In this document: piece by piece, positions 1 through 8,745 of the stretch
Numbering within the stretch: the stretch's first letter is position 1
How the letters are laid out: each line of letters starts with the position of its first letter
Source: Nitrospirota bacterium
GTDB taxonomy: Bacteria > Nitrospirota > UBA9217
Length of the DNA: 64,000 nucleotides
Direction: 5' to 3'
Assembly: GCA_020052615.1 (NCBI GenBank)
Contig: JAGVOT010000052.1
Location: 28,773-92,772, forward strand
Position numbers and translations under genes: made by a program
The notes under the pieces: generated by a model
What the model saw: the letters and a program-made list of their open reading frames with translations, nothing else
Database searches by the model: none
Told to the model about the DNA's origin: nothing

Positions 1-1
1 G

Positions 2-304
2 GGGATCGCCATCGGGACGGGCACTGACGTGGCCATCGAAGCATCGGACGTTACTCTTATCAAGGACGATCTTCGTGTCGTTGCTGCTGCAATGCGCCTT
101 TCACGAAGGACCATGAGGACGATAAAAATGAACCTGTTCTGGGCGTTCTTCTACAACGTCATCGGCATCCCCATCGCGGCCGGCGCCCTCTATCCCTTTC
201 TGGGGGCAGCGGGACTGCTGAATCCAATGTACGCGTCAGCGGCCATGGCCTTCAGCTCGGTCAGCGTCATTACAAACTCTCTCAGGCTGAAAAGATTTTC
301 CTGA
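2..304 (+). CDS. copA: Cu+-exporting P1B-type ATPase, C-terminal fragment
   Basis: This is the end of an inner-membrane heavy-metal ATPase cut by the window edge; the frame is open from base 2. It starts in the hinge that closes the phosphorylation domain ([12 protein letters not shown]) and continues into the last two membrane helices. The first helix carries FYN and the second [15 protein letters not shown]. In this family the YN and MxxSS residues are intramembrane Cu+ ligands, so copper export is called rather than Zn/Cd. The DKTGT loop and N-terminal metal-binding domains lie outside the window. The next gene starts about 180 bp on and shows no functional link. Confidence 0.93.
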   Translation, partial: GIAIGTGTDVAIEASDVTLIKDDLRVVAAAMRLSRRTMRTIKMNLFWAFFYNVIGIPIAAGALYPFLGAAGLLNPMYASAAMAFSSVSVITNSLRLKRFS

Positions 305-487
305 ACTTCAGATGCAGAGGCACCGGGAACAAAGACAAGCATTCATTATTGAAATATTTTTGTTTGGCTTGACGTTTAACCGTTTCGCCTGGAGGCGCCT
401 GCTTTTTGCCATCGATGGTCGCATTTCGTTCAAGCATTTCACCGTGTCTCTGAGTCACGGTGTCTCCGTGGCGGAATATTGGCACCT

Positions 488-916
488 ATGAAGTTTATCG
501 CCGATGTCATGCTGGGAAAGCTCGCGAAGCGGATGCGGCTGATGGGATTCGATGTGCTCTATGGACCCAGCTGCGACGACAACGAGGTGCTGCGCCTTGC
601 TCTTGACCAGGGCCGCATCATCCTGACGCGGGACACCGGCCTTGCATCACGCCCCCTTGCCCAAAACCACCTGCTGATAACGAGCGCCCTGATCGATGAT
701 CAGCTCCGCCAGGTCCTTGAGGCTTTCTCACCGCCCAGCGGACACGCGTTGACCCGCTGCTCCCTCTGCAACGGGCAACTTTCGATGCTGGAGAGAAAGG
801 ATGCTCGTGACCTTGTTCCTGATCATGTTGCTGCGACCGTACATGAGTTTTGGCGCTGTGAGCAATGCGGCAAGGTCTACTGGAAGGGCAGCCATGTGCG
901 GCATATGACAACATAA
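488..916 (+). CDS. Mut7-C RNase-domain protein with C-terminal zinc ribbon
   Basis: A 142-residue protein of the Mut7-C/DUF82 type. The N-terminal half (MKFIADVMLGKLAKRMRLMG, then ILTRDTGL) has the conserved acidic positions of this PIN-like fold: D6 and the RD of TRD. The C-terminal half has two CxxC pairs (CSLC, CEQC) forming a probable zinc ribbon. Family members are predicted RNases; the substrate is unknown. An in-frame TTG lies three codons upstream (479), but the ATG at 488 begins at the family's usual MKFIAD. It stands alone between the copper ATPase and a convergent barrel gene. Confidence 0.85.
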   Translation: MKFIADVMLGKLAKRMRLMGFDVLYGPSCDDNEVLRLALDQGRIILTRDTGLASRPLAQNHLLITSALIDDQLRQVLEAFSPPSGHALTRCSLCNGQLSMLERKDARDLVPDHVAATVHEFWRCEQCGKVYWKGSHVRHMTT

Positions 917-976
917 GGACAACTAAAGAGCCGGTACCGGCAGGGGCTTGGTTGTCATGATCATTCCGAGCAGCGG

Positions 977-1522
977 CTAGATGAAGTGGTAGGTCAGGCC
1001 AACGTCCATAGTGTCGATCCTGCAGTCAATGTCAGCTGTATTGTTCGTGAACGTAACATTGCTCCGGGTAAATCCCATATTGAGGGATGTATCCGGGAAC
1101 AGATAGATGTCCATGCCGATCCCGACCCTGCCGCCCTTGCCTTCCCTGGACATGCCATTCTGCTCTACCGTGAAGATCCCCCCGCCGAACAGGAGATAGG
1201 GCTCGATATAGCTGTCGACGAGCGGGAAGTTGACCTTGAGATCGATCGTCACGGCCTTCAGGTCCGCAGCTTTCCCGGCGTCCTTATTGCTGTGTTTCGT
1301 TTTCCAGATGCCCGCCTCGACGGCAAGATCCTGGTTGAACCCATAACCTCCGTGAAGACCCAGGCCATGGCCGGACTCGATACCCTCCGGTTCATTGATA
1401 TCGCCGCTGATATCATTGAACAGCATGTTGATGCCGATGTGGAAGCCGTCTTTTGCCCCGGCAGGCTGCGCGGCGATAAACAGCAGCGCTACCAGGGCCA
1501 TCAATGTCGTTGCTCTTCCCAT
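977..1522 (-). CDS. Outer-membrane beta-barrel protein (paralogue 1)
   Basis: A 181-residue exported protein. It opens with a signal peptide (MGRATTLMALVALLFIAAQPAGA) followed by alternating polar/aromatic strands and ends in YHFI, a typical barrel-closing strand. It resembles the short OmpW/OmpX-like 'outer membrane beta-barrel' family and is paralogous to the next gene (shared SIDISGD/DISGDI-type N-terminus, EPYLLFGGGIF versus EPYILAGYGAY, and a VGLTYHF-like end). The frame is open 22 codons further upstream, but that stretch contains a transcription terminator of the neighbour, so the ATG before the signal peptide is chosen. Ligand or function unknown. Confidence 0.8.
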   Translation of the reverse strand: MGRATTLMALVALLFIAAQPAGAKDGFHIGINMLFNDISGDINEPEGIESGHGLGLHGGYGFNQDLAVEAGIWKTKHSNKDAGKAADLKAVTIDLKVNFPLVDSYIEPYLLFGGGIFTVEQNGMSREGKGGRVGIGMDIYLFPDTSLNMGFTRSNVTFTNNTADIDCRIDTMDVGLTYHFI

Positions 1523-1550
1523 ATCTCTCTCGATTTCCGTCCTCAAAGCG

Positions 1551-1583
1551 AATAAAAAAGCCGGTCCTGTATCAGGACCGGCT
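1551..1583 (-). terminator. Rho-independent terminator after barrel paralogue 2
   Basis: An 11-bp perfect stem (1559-1569 with 1573-1583, arm AGCCGGTCCTG, 3-nt loop) is followed on the minus strand by a run of U (complement of 1554-1558). It lies 20 bp past the stop of the 1604-2152 gene, so the two barrel paralogues are probably separate transcription units. Confidence 0.85.
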
Positions 1584-1603
1584 CGCAATATAGGCTTCCC
1601 ATT

Positions 1604-2152
1604 TTATAGAAAATGATAGATCAGTCCGATATCGATGACCCGGATGGTCCCGTCCCTTTCGGGATTCGTATCAAAGGTAACGCTGGTACTCGTATATCCG
1701 ATGTTGACCGAAAGCTCCTTGAACAGATACTGCTCGATGCCGATCCCGAGGCGGAATCCGTTGCCGTCAAACGACTGCCCGCCTGACGTTGCCTCGTATG
1801 CTCCATACCCCGCCAGGATATAAGGTTCAAAAGACATGACCTTGGCGCTGTCAAGCGTGGTGAGCGGGAAGTTCAGCCTCGCATTCACTGCCATACCGTC
1901 CAGATCCATCGTGCCGCCTCCGGTCATGTCCAACTCCGTTCTTTCCAGGACACCCTCGATTGAAAAGTACTTATTGAATCCCAGTCCCAGGCGGAACCCG
2001 TAGCCGGACCCTTCATCGAGCCCATTCCCGGCATCACCCGAGATGTCAATAGAGGGTATCAATGATGCCCCGATAAAGAACCCTTCCTTTGCCATGGCCG
2101 GAGCAGCAATAAGCGTCAGCATGAGGAGCATCAGCACCAAAGTCTTTTTCAT
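1604..2152 (-). CDS. Outer-membrane beta-barrel protein (paralogue 2)
   Basis: A 182-residue exported protein with signal peptide MKKTLVLMLLMLTLIAAPAMA and a predicted small barrel ending GLIYHFL. Glycine- and aromatic-rich strands alternate with polar turns. It is clearly related to the gene immediately downstream, so the pair likely arose by tandem duplication. It is followed by a strong intrinsic terminator. No catalytic motif is visible; a structural or small-molecule channel role is only inferred from the fold. Confidence 0.8.
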   Translation of the reverse strand: MKKTLVLMLLMLTLIAAPAMAKEGFFIGASLIPSIDISGDAGNGLDEGSGYGFRLGLGFNKYFSIEGVLERTELDMTGGGTMDLDGMAVNARLNFPLTTLDSAKVMSFEPYILAGYGAYEATSGGQSFDGNGFRLGIGIEQYLFKELSVNIGYTSTSVTFDTNPERDGTIRVIDIGLIYHFL

Positions 2153-2235
2153 AGGAAACCCCTTTCTAAATCAATGTATTTTGGATCATATCAGATGATC
2201 AGCCATTGGCATGTTGATCGTCAAAAAAAACGGAC

Positions 2236-3162
2236 TTACTCGCGCGAAGGAGGCGGTTCCACCGGGGTAACTGGTTGCGGTGGGCTGACGGTCTCCGCAG
2301 GAGGCGCCGGCGCTGCCTGCACCGGTGGCTGAGCCGTTGAGGTCGCCTCGGTCACGGGCTTCGGTTTTCGCGGCCGGAGCGGCTGCTCTGACTCTACCTT
2401 CTGGAACGCGATCCCGGTCGCGGTGACGATCAGGTCGCGCACCACAGCGTTCTTTGGGCCAGTTACCGTCAATTCGTTCCCGTTCAGAAGGATCTTTAGG
2501 GCGCCTACACTTGCGTAGGTCAGCAGAAAACGATCATCGGCACTCCAGGTGATGTTCTCGCCTTTTTTCAGGACCGCCTTCTTCTGAGGGCTGACATCGG
2601 TCCTCACGAGCACCCACACGTCCTCTAGCGCAATGATCTCGAGGTACAGTTTTTCCTTGTTTGCAGAGCCCGTCGTTCCTGTATGGAGGCTGTCGGTCGG
2701 CGTCACCTGGGAGGACGTCAGTCTGTCCCGTTCTGGAACAGGGGGGCTCGACGGCAAGGCGACAAGTATGAACAGGACAATGCCGATGAGGATGACCCCG
2801 CCCCACAGGAAAGGCTCCACACTTAAGCCTTTCGGCAATTTCGATCCGGCATCCACAGTCCGTATCTCGGCAGTCACCTGTTTTTGGCTGTCGGTCTTCG
2901 GAGCAGCAGACGGTGCGGCCGCCTGCTGGGGCTTCATGAACTCCCCGTAGCGCTTTACGACCTCATCTTCCGGAAGACGAAGGAACCGGGCATAGTTCTT
3001 CAGGAATCCCTTGACGAAGACCTCACCCGGCAGTTTGGAGAAGTCCTCCTCCTCGATCGCCTTCAGATAATTGATGCTGATGCGGGTCTGCTGCGCTGCA
3101 TCCCTCAGGTCAAGACCCCGGGCCTCGCGTGCACTCCGAAAATAAGATCCTAATGTGCCCAT
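2236..3162 (-). CDS. rodZ: RodZ-like membrane protein (HTH + TM + DUF4115)
   Basis: A 308-residue protein with RodZ architecture. A Cro/CI-type helix-turn-helix (about 1-75: LGSYFRSAREARGL, then the conserved LPGEVFVKGFLKNYARFL) is followed by one membrane helix (about 118-140, WGGVILIGIVLFILVAL). A periplasmic DUF4115 domain follows (about 170-255, WVLVRTDVS through the LLNGNELTVTG turn), then a Pro/Ala-rich tail. RodZ links MreB to the cell-wall elongation machinery. A GAGGA ribosome site sits 7 nt before the ATG. The gene starts 15 nt after the TPR lipoprotein stop, so the two are co-transcribed. Confidence 0.87.
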   Translation of the reverse strand: MGTLGSYFRSAREARGLDLRDAAQQTRISINYLKAIEEEDFSKLPGEVFVKGFLKNYARFLRLPEDEVVKRYGEFMKPQQAAAPSAAPKTDSQKQVTAEIRTVDAGSKLPKGLSVEPFLWGGVILIGIVLFILVALPSSPPVPERDRLTSSQVTPTDSLHTGTTGSANKEKLYLEIIALEDVWVLVRTDVSPQKKAVLKKGENITWSADDRFLLTYASVGALKILLNGNELTVTGPKNAVVRDLIVTATGIAFQKVESEQPLRPRKPKPVTEATSTAQPPVQAAPAPPAETVSPPQPVTPVEPPPSRE

Positions 3163-3177
3163 GCCATTTCCTCAGAT

Positions 3178-3951
3178 CTACCTTGTCTTTTGCTTTTTCG
3201 CCGCATCGGGGGCTAGGGTGATGATATAGTCTCTTGCGGTCTTTGCGGCATCGCTTTGGGGGGCAAATTCCACAACTTTCTTGAGCTCGGTGAGCGCCGC
3301 GTTCTTGTTCCCGTCCTTGAGCAGCGCAAGTCCGAGCGCAAGACGCATATCAGGATTCTTCGGGGTCAGCGCCACACCCTCCTGAAATTCTGCTATGGCC
3401 TCTTTGGTCTTCCCCGCGCGGGAAAGGGCCATCCCGAGACGATAAATGATATAATCCTGATTTGCGTACCGCTTGGCCTCCCGGTAGGATTCGATCGCCT
3501 TTGGGTAGTCCTCAAGGTTCAAGTACACGTCCCCGATGTTCACATGGGCGATATGGGGGGTCGCATACATTTTGTTTTGCAGCGCCTTCTGGAAGGCCTT
3601 CAATGCCTCCTTCCATTTCTTTTGCTTCATATAAACGGTGCCCAGCGCATTATAAGCGTCAGAGAACTCGGAATCAATATCGATCGCTTCCTTGTAATAT
3701 TTTTCCGCGTCGCTTAATTTCCCCATCATGTCATAGACCATGCCCGTGGCATAATAGGACATTTTGTACTTCGGATCGGTGTTGATCGAGCGCTGGAACT
3801 CGACCATGGCCTTTTCATAATCCTTTGTCTGGAGATGGTGTATCCCGCGATTATAGTATCCCTCGGCCATCTTGCTGATATCTTCATTTGTACCGGTGGT
3901 CGCACAGCCGGCAAGCACCAGAAACAGAATGGCAGCTATCGTTCCCCTCAT
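3178..3951 (-). CDS. TPR-repeat lipoprotein (PilF/PilW-like)
   Basis: A 257-residue lipoprotein. The signal sequence ends in LVLAGC (lipobox, Cys16 lipidated), followed by about six tetratricopeptide repeats (NRGIHHLQTKDYEKAMVEF and ALGTVYMKQKKWKEALKAF are two). It lies directly upstream of rodZ. That order matches the pilF(pilW)-rodZ pair of many proteobacteria, where the lipoprotein assists PilQ secretin assembly. Family and lipidation are read from the sequence; the pilotin role is inferred from context, and no pilus genes are in the window. Confidence 0.8.
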   Translation of the reverse strand: MRGTIAAILFLVLAGCATTGTNEDISKMAEGYYNRGIHHLQTKDYEKAMVEFQRSINTDPKYKMSYYATGMVYDMMGKLSDAEKYYKEAIDIDSEFSDAYNALGTVYMKQKKWKEALKAFQKALQNKMYATPHIAHVNIGDVYLNLEDYPKAIESYREAKRYANQDYIIYRLGMALSRAGKTKEAIAEFQEGVALTPKNPDMRLALGLALLKDGNKNAALTELKKVVEFAPQSDAAKTARDYIITLAPDAAKKQKTR

Positions 3952-4077
3952 GAAGTCTCCTATAACTCCCTGGCTGACATGATTACTTCGATCATTTTGC
4001 GTACAAGGGCCCTATCGCTGCCTGTCCGCCTTAGCCCGATTGCTGCAAACGGGAGATAACAACAAGGTCCCGATCGA

Positions 4078-5346
4078 TCAGAACGATGCGAGCAGACGCG
4101 CGAGCGCTTCCTTGTCCCGCGGTACGACGCCCGAGGCCGGGCGGGCCGCCCTGGGCGCCTTCGCTTTCGGCGGCTTCACCACGCCTTCCCTGAGCGCTTC
4201 CTCGAATACATTGGCCGGCCGTTGCTGCACGGGCGCCGCATTCAATTCGACGGGGACCGTTACCTCGAACGACTCTTCAGGCTCCCGTTCCGGTGCCTTT
4301 TGGGCTTTTTTCTTCTGAGGAGCCTTGGCCGGCTGGGCCGGCTGCGTTTTTTTCAGCGGCGCGGCGGGCTGTTCAAAGACCTGCTGCGGCTGGGGCGGAG
4401 CCATCGGATATTGGGGCATCATCGGCTGGGCCTGCTGAGGATACGGTTGCTGATACTGCTGCGGCTGACCATAGGGCTGCTGAACATACTGCTGTGGCGC
4501 TTGCCCATACGGTTGCTGAAGCTGGCCGTAAGGTTGCGGGGGATACTGCTGCCCCTGCTGAGGGATCTGCTGCGGATATTGCGGCTGCATGGGTTGCTGA
4601 GGCGGATACTGCGGCTGCATTGGCTGGCCCTGCTGGGGAACGGGCTGCTGATACTGTGGAGAGGGCTGCTGCGGTGGCTGTGCCTGAGGTTGTGGCTGGA
4701 CCGGAAGCTGCGGCTGTGCTTGCGGTTTCGCCTGCTGCGGCTGCGGCTGAACAGGTTCGGGATGCAGCACGGGGACTTCCAGGTGCGGCACGGATTCGAC
4801 CGCAGGCGCCGGCGAGAGTTCAACAGGCTTCACCGGGGCAACCGGAGCGGCCTGCGCAGCCTGCTCTGCTTTTGCCTGCGCCTCACGGGCTTCTTCCCTT
4901 TCGGTGAGGGGGGATGTGACCTTGTCAGCGGTCGTGATGGTAACATTGTCATCGGCGATCTCCGGCTTCTTGTAGCCGAAGATATACTGCTCCTCGATCC
5001 ACCTGTTCCGGTCGTCTGCCGGCATACCGCTCACGCTGATCTCGTCGAGCAAAAAGCCCATATCCTCCGCGAAGCCCGTAGCTTCGAATTCCACATCAGG
5101 CGCCGCCTCAAAGGGAAAGGGGTTCGAGGTATAGGCATAGAAGATCTTGCGGTCGATCCTCGGCAAATAGAGCCCGATGTACGCGGACAGGTTCGGACCT
5201 TCGCTGAAGAACAGCACATAGCACCGCGCCTCTTCGACGCTCAATTCCGGCGTGGCGACCTGGGGGCTGTTCATGGAATAGAGCATCTTATAGATGTTCC
5301 GTTCCTTGACCTTGAGGTCCGTTAAGCTGGGAGAGATGGTAAACAT
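4078..5346 (-). CDS. Gln/Pro-rich low-complexity protein of unknown function
   Basis: A 422-residue protein not assigned to a family. Residues about 1-130 look globular (FTISPSLTDLKVKERNIYKML, then SVEEARCYVLFFSEG). Residues about 150-340 are a run of PQ-, QQP- and QYPQQ-type repeats, followed by a Lys/Ala-rich tail. No signal peptide or membrane helix is seen. The frame is open 45 codons further 5', but that stretch overlaps the end of the kinase gene and is basic and unlike the rest, so ATG 5346 is preferred. The low-complexity part may be disordered or condensate-forming; that is speculation. Confidence 0.7.
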   Translation of the reverse strand: MFTISPSLTDLKVKERNIYKMLYSMNSPQVATPELSVEEARCYVLFFSEGPNLSAYIGLYLPRIDRKIFYAYTSNPFPFEAAPDVEFEATGFAEDMGFLLDEISVSGMPADDRNRWIEEQYIFGYKKPEIADDNVTITTADKVTSPLTEREEAREAQAKAEQAAQAAPVAPVKPVELSPAPAVESVPHLEVPVLHPEPVQPQPQQAKPQAQPQLPVQPQPQAQPPQQPSPQYQQPVPQQGQPMQPQYPPQQPMQPQYPQQIPQQGQQYPPQPYGQLQQPYGQAPQQYVQQPYGQPQQYQQPYPQQAQPMMPQYPMAPPQPQQVFEQPAAPLKKTQPAQPAKAPQKKKAQKAPEREPEESFEVTVPVELNAAPVQQRPANVFEEALREGVVKPPKAKAPRAARPASGVVPRDKEALARLLASF

Positions 5347-5395
5347 TGTTATTCGGTCGGTCTCGCGTTCATTCCTTAGTTCTGCGCTTGTGACC

Positions 5396-6304
5396 CTATA
5401 TGTCCTCGAAATGCGTGAGTTTCTTGAACTCGCGGTAGCGCGCTTCAATTTCCTTATAATCCAGGCTGCGCAATCTGTCAAGACTGAAGGACTCGACGTT
5501 CAGCGACGCCATGACGCTGCCGAAGATCACTGCCTGGCGCATGCCGGCTTCGGAGAAATTCATGGTATTCGCCAGGTAGCCCATGAAGCCGCCCGCAAAC
5601 GTATCTCCCGCGCCCGTTGGATCGAACACGGATTCGAGCGGATATGCCGGCGCGCTGAAGACGCTGTGGCCGTGGAACATGACCGCTCCGTAGCTCCCCT
5701 GCTTGACCACGATCGTCTTCGGGCCCATGGCCTGTACTGCTTTCGCCGCCTTGACGAGACTGGATTCACCTGCAAGCTGACGGATCTCGGCTTCATTGAT
5801 GGTAAGGATGTCCACTTCCTTGAGCGTCCTTTTCAGAGCATCGAGCTTGCTCGAGATCCAGTAGTTCATCGTATCGCAGGCAACCAGCTTCGGACGCTTC
5901 ACCTGGCTGAGGACATCGAGCTGGATATCGGGATCGATGTTCGCAAGGAACACTACATCGGTGTCCTTGTGATCGTCCCTGATCTTCGGCTTGAACGTGG
6001 CAAGGACGTTCAGGTCGGTGGCAAGCGTGCGTGCCTCGTTCAGGTCGTACCCGTACTCCCCTTTCCAGTGGAAGGTCTTGCCCTTCTGGACCTCGAGGCC
6101 GCGGACGTCGATGTTCTTGCTCTTCAGAAAATTGATATGCTCTTTCGGGAAATCCTCTCCGATGACGGCAACGAGCCGAACGTCGGTGAAATAGCTCGCC
6201 GAGGTGGAGAAATAGGTGGCGGAACCGCCGAGTGCGTTATCGGCTTTGCCGAAGGGGGTCTTGACGGAATCAAGGGCAACGGTGCCCACGACAAGCAAAC
6301 TCAC
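5396..6304 (-). CDS. PfkB-family carbohydrate/nucleoside kinase
   Basis: A 302-residue ribokinase-fold kinase. The N-terminal substrate motif is GGSATY (about 27-32). The ATP/anion-hole signature DPTGAGDTFAGG (about 228-239) includes the catalytic Asp of GAGD. The GTG start has GGAGG six nt upstream. It follows the MTA phosphorylase gene; a linked role in methylthioadenosine/adenosine or ribose salvage is plausible but only contextual. Substrate specificity cannot be read reliably; ribose, adenosine and fructose-type sugars all remain possible. Confidence 0.85.
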   Translation of the reverse strand: MSLLVVGTVALDSVKTPFGKADNALGGSATYFSTSASYFTDVRLVAVIGEDFPKEHINFLKSKNIDVRGLEVQKGKTFHWKGEYGYDLNEARTLATDLNVLATFKPKIRDDHKDTDVVFLANIDPDIQLDVLSQVKRPKLVACDTMNYWISSKLDALKRTLKEVDILTINEAEIRQLAGESSLVKAAKAVQAMGPKTIVVKQGSYGAVMFHGHSVFSAPAYPLESVFDPTGAGDTFAGGFMGYLANTMNFSEAGMRQAVIFGSVMASLNVESFSLDRLRSLDYKEIEARYREFKKLTHFEDI

Positions 6305-6330
6305 TTATAACCTCCAAAAACTAAAAATCT

Positions 6331-6442
6331 GCCACGGAGGCACTGAGACACGGAGAAAACCTTGAAATAATACTCCTGTCATTTGACTCTCTCAGTGCCT
6401 CGCTTAGAAGCGCCTACTTTTGGCTGTGTCTCTGCGGCGAAA
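6331..6442 (-). repeat. Inverted word-repeat element (CACGGAG type)
   Basis: The gap between the kinase start and the MTA phosphorylase stop holds degenerate words (CCACGGAGGCACTGAGACAC on the left) that recur in inverse orientation on the right (TCTCAGTGCCTCGC, GTGTCTCTGCGGCG). The strand is nominal. See the finding on dispersed inverted word-repeat elements. Confidence 0.65.
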
Positions 6443-6444
6443 AA

Positions 6445-7335
6445 CTATTTTTTCTTCATGTACTTTCCTATGATCGGCGCAAGGTCCTTCTTCAATTTCG
6501 CCGGGATGAGCTTCTCCGGCGTCATAATGGTGTTCCGGAGCGACTCGCCGCAGCCGCAGTCCCGTGCACCGGAAAGCATCCGGACCGCCTGCCGGATCAT
6601 GTTCTTGGACGTCTCGATGTTGTGCTTCATGACGGCCAGCACTGCTTCCACGGTGACGGCCTCTTCACTGTGGTGCCAGCAGTCGTAATCCGTCGCCAGG
6701 GCGATGGTGCTGTAGCAGATCTCCGCCTCCCGAGCCAGCTTTGCCTCGGTGGCATTCGTCATCCCGATGACGTCCACATTCCAGGTCCGATACGTCATGG
6801 ACTCTGCGCGCGTCGAGAATTGCGGTCCTTCCATGCAGAGGTAGGTGCCGCCGCGGTGCACCGTCGCGTCCACCTTCTCTCCCGCCTCGATCAGTGTCCT
6901 GCTGAGCCCGGCACAGACGGGTTCCGCCATTCCCACGTGGGCGACAACACCGTTCCCGAAGAAGGTGCTCCGACGGTGCTTTGTATGATCGTAGAACTGG
7001 TCGGGGATCACGATGTCACCGGGCTTTATTTCTTCCTTCATGCTGCCGACGGCGCTTACGGAGATGATCCTCTCGACGCCCAGTTTCTTCATGCCGAAGA
7101 TGTTCGCACGGTAATTGATGTCCGTGGGCATGATGCGGTGGCCCCTGCCGTGGCGCGGAAGGAACGCTACCTGCCTGCCATGAAGCGTTCCGACGATATA
7201 ATCGTCAGAAGGCCTGCCGAAGGGGGTCGCGACCCTGACCTTCCTGACCTTCGTGAGCCCCTCCATCTCGTAGAGGCCGCTGCCGCCGATGACGCCGATG
7301 GTCACTTTTGCCGTTGTTGAGGTTCTTCTTGCCAT
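6445..7335 (-). CDS. mtnP: S-methyl-5'-thioadenosine phosphorylase
   Basis: A 296-residue purine-nucleoside-phosphorylase-fold enzyme. It splits methylthioadenosine, the by-product of polyamine and related SAM chemistry, to adenine and 5-methylthioribose-1-phosphate. Visible motifs: IGVIGGSGLYEM near the N-terminus, FLPRHGRGHRIMP (phosphate/ribose region), CMEGPQFSTRAES (base/ribose pocket) and VIGMTNATEAKLAREAEICY. The length is family-typical. The C-terminus has an extra Cys cluster (DCGCGESL). It precedes the PfkB kinase gene, suggesting one salvage unit. Confidence 0.93.
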   Translation of the reverse strand: MARRTSTTAKVTIGVIGGSGLYEMEGLTKVRKVRVATPFGRPSDDYIVGTLHGRQVAFLPRHGRGHRIMPTDINYRANIFGMKKLGVERIISVSAVGSMKEEIKPGDIVIPDQFYDHTKHRRSTFFGNGVVAHVGMAEPVCAGLSRTLIEAGEKVDATVHRGGTYLCMEGPQFSTRAESMTYRTWNVDVIGMTNATEAKLAREAEICYSTIALATDYDCWHHSEEAVTVEAVLAVMKHNIETSKNMIRQAVRMLSGARDCGCGESLRNTIMTPEKLIPAKLKKDLAPIIGKYMKKK

Positions 7336-7437
7336 AGAATGATGGTCCTAAAAATGATTCACCGCAGAGCACGCCGGGTCCGGAAGAGGAATGCACCCGT
7401 GCCTCCGTCCCTGTTCGCGTTCTCCGCGGCATATCGC

Positions 7438-7707
7438 TTACCCTTGCGTTGTTCCCTGGGCAGACTCTGGCTCTTTCCTCTCCATTCCTTCAAGGAGCTC
7501 GACCGGCTTCTCGGGAATGATCGTGGAGATGGCATGCTTATACACAAGCTGCTGGTTCTCCTGTTTCATGAGTATCACGAAGTTGTCGAAACCCTTGATG
7601 GTGCCCGAGATACGCGCCCCGTTCACCAGATACATGGTCACGGGGATCTTTTCCTTGCGCATCTGGTTCAGGAAAATGTCCTGGAGATTCACCTGCGACT
7701 TGCCCAT
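7438..7707 (-). CDS. hfq: RNA chaperone Hfq
   Basis: An 89-residue Sm-like protein. The N-terminal helix ([25 protein letters not shown]), Sm1 ([13 protein letters not shown]) and Sm2 ([11 protein letters not shown]) are all present; Hfq's signature is KHA in the last. It forms hexamers that pair small RNAs with mRNAs. The start at 7707 is chosen over the TTG one codon upstream because GGAGGG lies six nt before it. It sits downstream of miaA, as in the classical mutL-miaA-hfq cluster. Confidence 0.96.
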   Translation of the reverse strand: MGKSQVNLQDIFLNQMRKEKIPVTMYLVNGARISGTIKGFDNFVILMKQENQQLVYKHAISTIIPEKPVELLEGMERKEPESAQGTTQG

Positions 7708-7770
7708 CAAAACCCTCCGTGGAGCGGGACCAAAACCGGCACCCCGCGCTGCACAATTATTTTTGCAATC

Positions 7771-8718
7771 TTATACTAACGTATCTGGAATTTCAATGGT
7801 TTTCTTTACCTGCGCAGCAATTTCGCCTGCTTTTTCCAGCCCCGTGATGTCCACCCATCGGGCATCGGGCTCCCGCCGGAACCAGGTGAACTGTCGCTTC
7901 GCGAAACGCTTCGTGTCGCGTTTCAGCAGCTCAATGGTCTCCTCAAGGGAAGCCTTGTTGCTGAAATAATCAATAAAATGGCTGTAGCCCAGGGCCTGCA
8001 TGGAGACAAGGTCGCTGGTGTATCCCTTGAGCATCAGCATCTTCACCTCATGCTCGAGCCCCTGCTCAATCATCTGGTCCACGCGCCGCTCGATGCGGGA
8101 ATAGAGCTCCGACCTGCTGCGCACCAGAAAAAGGAGCTTGAAATCATGGGTTTTATCCTTGAAGGAATGGGCCTTCTGAAGATCGGACATCTTCCGGTCC
8201 CTGAGATAGTACACCTCCAGCGACCTGACCGTGCGTCTGAGATCGTTGGGGTGGATCTTGATGGCCGATTCGGGATCGAGACGGGCCAGGTCCGCGTAGA
8301 GCGTCCCTTCACCGTTCTCCATCTCCTTCCGCAGCAGCTGCTCACGAAGCTCCATATCCGCCGGCGGGCCGTGGAAGAGCCCTCGCATGAGCGCCCGAAT
8401 GTACAATCCCGTCCCGCCGACCACGATGGGCGTGCCGCCGCTCTGCAGTATCCCGTCGATGGCGCTCCGCGCGTCCCGCAGGTAATCCCCCACGCTGTAG
8501 GGCTGTGCCGGGTCCGCGGTATCGATCAGGTGATGATAGACAAGCCTGCGCTGCTCCGGTGCAGGCTTCGCTGTTCCGATGTCCATGCCCCGGTAGACCT
8601 GCATGGAGTCGGCGCTTACGATCTCGGCCCCCCATTCCTGTGCAAGCAGGATGGATGCGTCCGTCTTGCCGACGGCGGTGGGACCGGAAATGATGAGAAT
8701 GGGTTTTGGGGAGGACAT
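7771..8718 (-). CDS. miaA: tRNA dimethylallyltransferase MiaA
   Basis: A 315-residue enzyme that prenylates A37 of tRNAs reading UNN codons. The P-loop is GPTAVGKTD (about 12-20); SADSMQVYRGMDIGTAKP binds substrate; GGTGLYIRALM and the late QALGYSHF follow. The C-terminal KRFAKRQFTWFRRE segment is the typical tRNA-contacting end. Full length. It lies between the exported protein at 8746-9417 and hfq on the same strand, with a 63-nt gap to hfq. Confidence 0.96.
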   Translation of the reverse strand: MSSPKPILIISGPTAVGKTDASILLAQEWGAEIVSADSMQVYRGMDIGTAKPAPEQRRLVYHHLIDTADPAQPYSVGDYLRDARSAIDGILQSGGTPIVVGGTGLYIRALMRGLFHGPPADMELREQLLRKEMENGEGTLYADLARLDPESAIKIHPNDLRRTVRSLEVYYLRDRKMSDLQKAHSFKDKTHDFKLLFLVRSRSELYSRIERRVDQMIEQGLEHEVKMLMLKGYTSDLVSMQALGYSHFIDYFSNKASLEETIELLKRDTKRFAKRQFTWFRREPDARWVDITGLEKAGEIAAQVKKTIEIPDTLV

Positions 8719-8745
8719 GAAATAAATGGCGATCGCAGGTAATAT

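Noticed and set aside
1523..1588. Upstream extension of the first barrel gene
   Set aside because: It contains the terminator of the neighbouring gene; the signal peptide begins at ATG 1522.
4222..5325. Long plus-strand open frame (367 codons, Arg/Leu-rich) opposite the Gln/Pro-rich gene
   Set aside because: It is the antisense of CAG/CCG-rich codons; no ribosome site, and its composition is an artefact of the repeat tract on the other strand.
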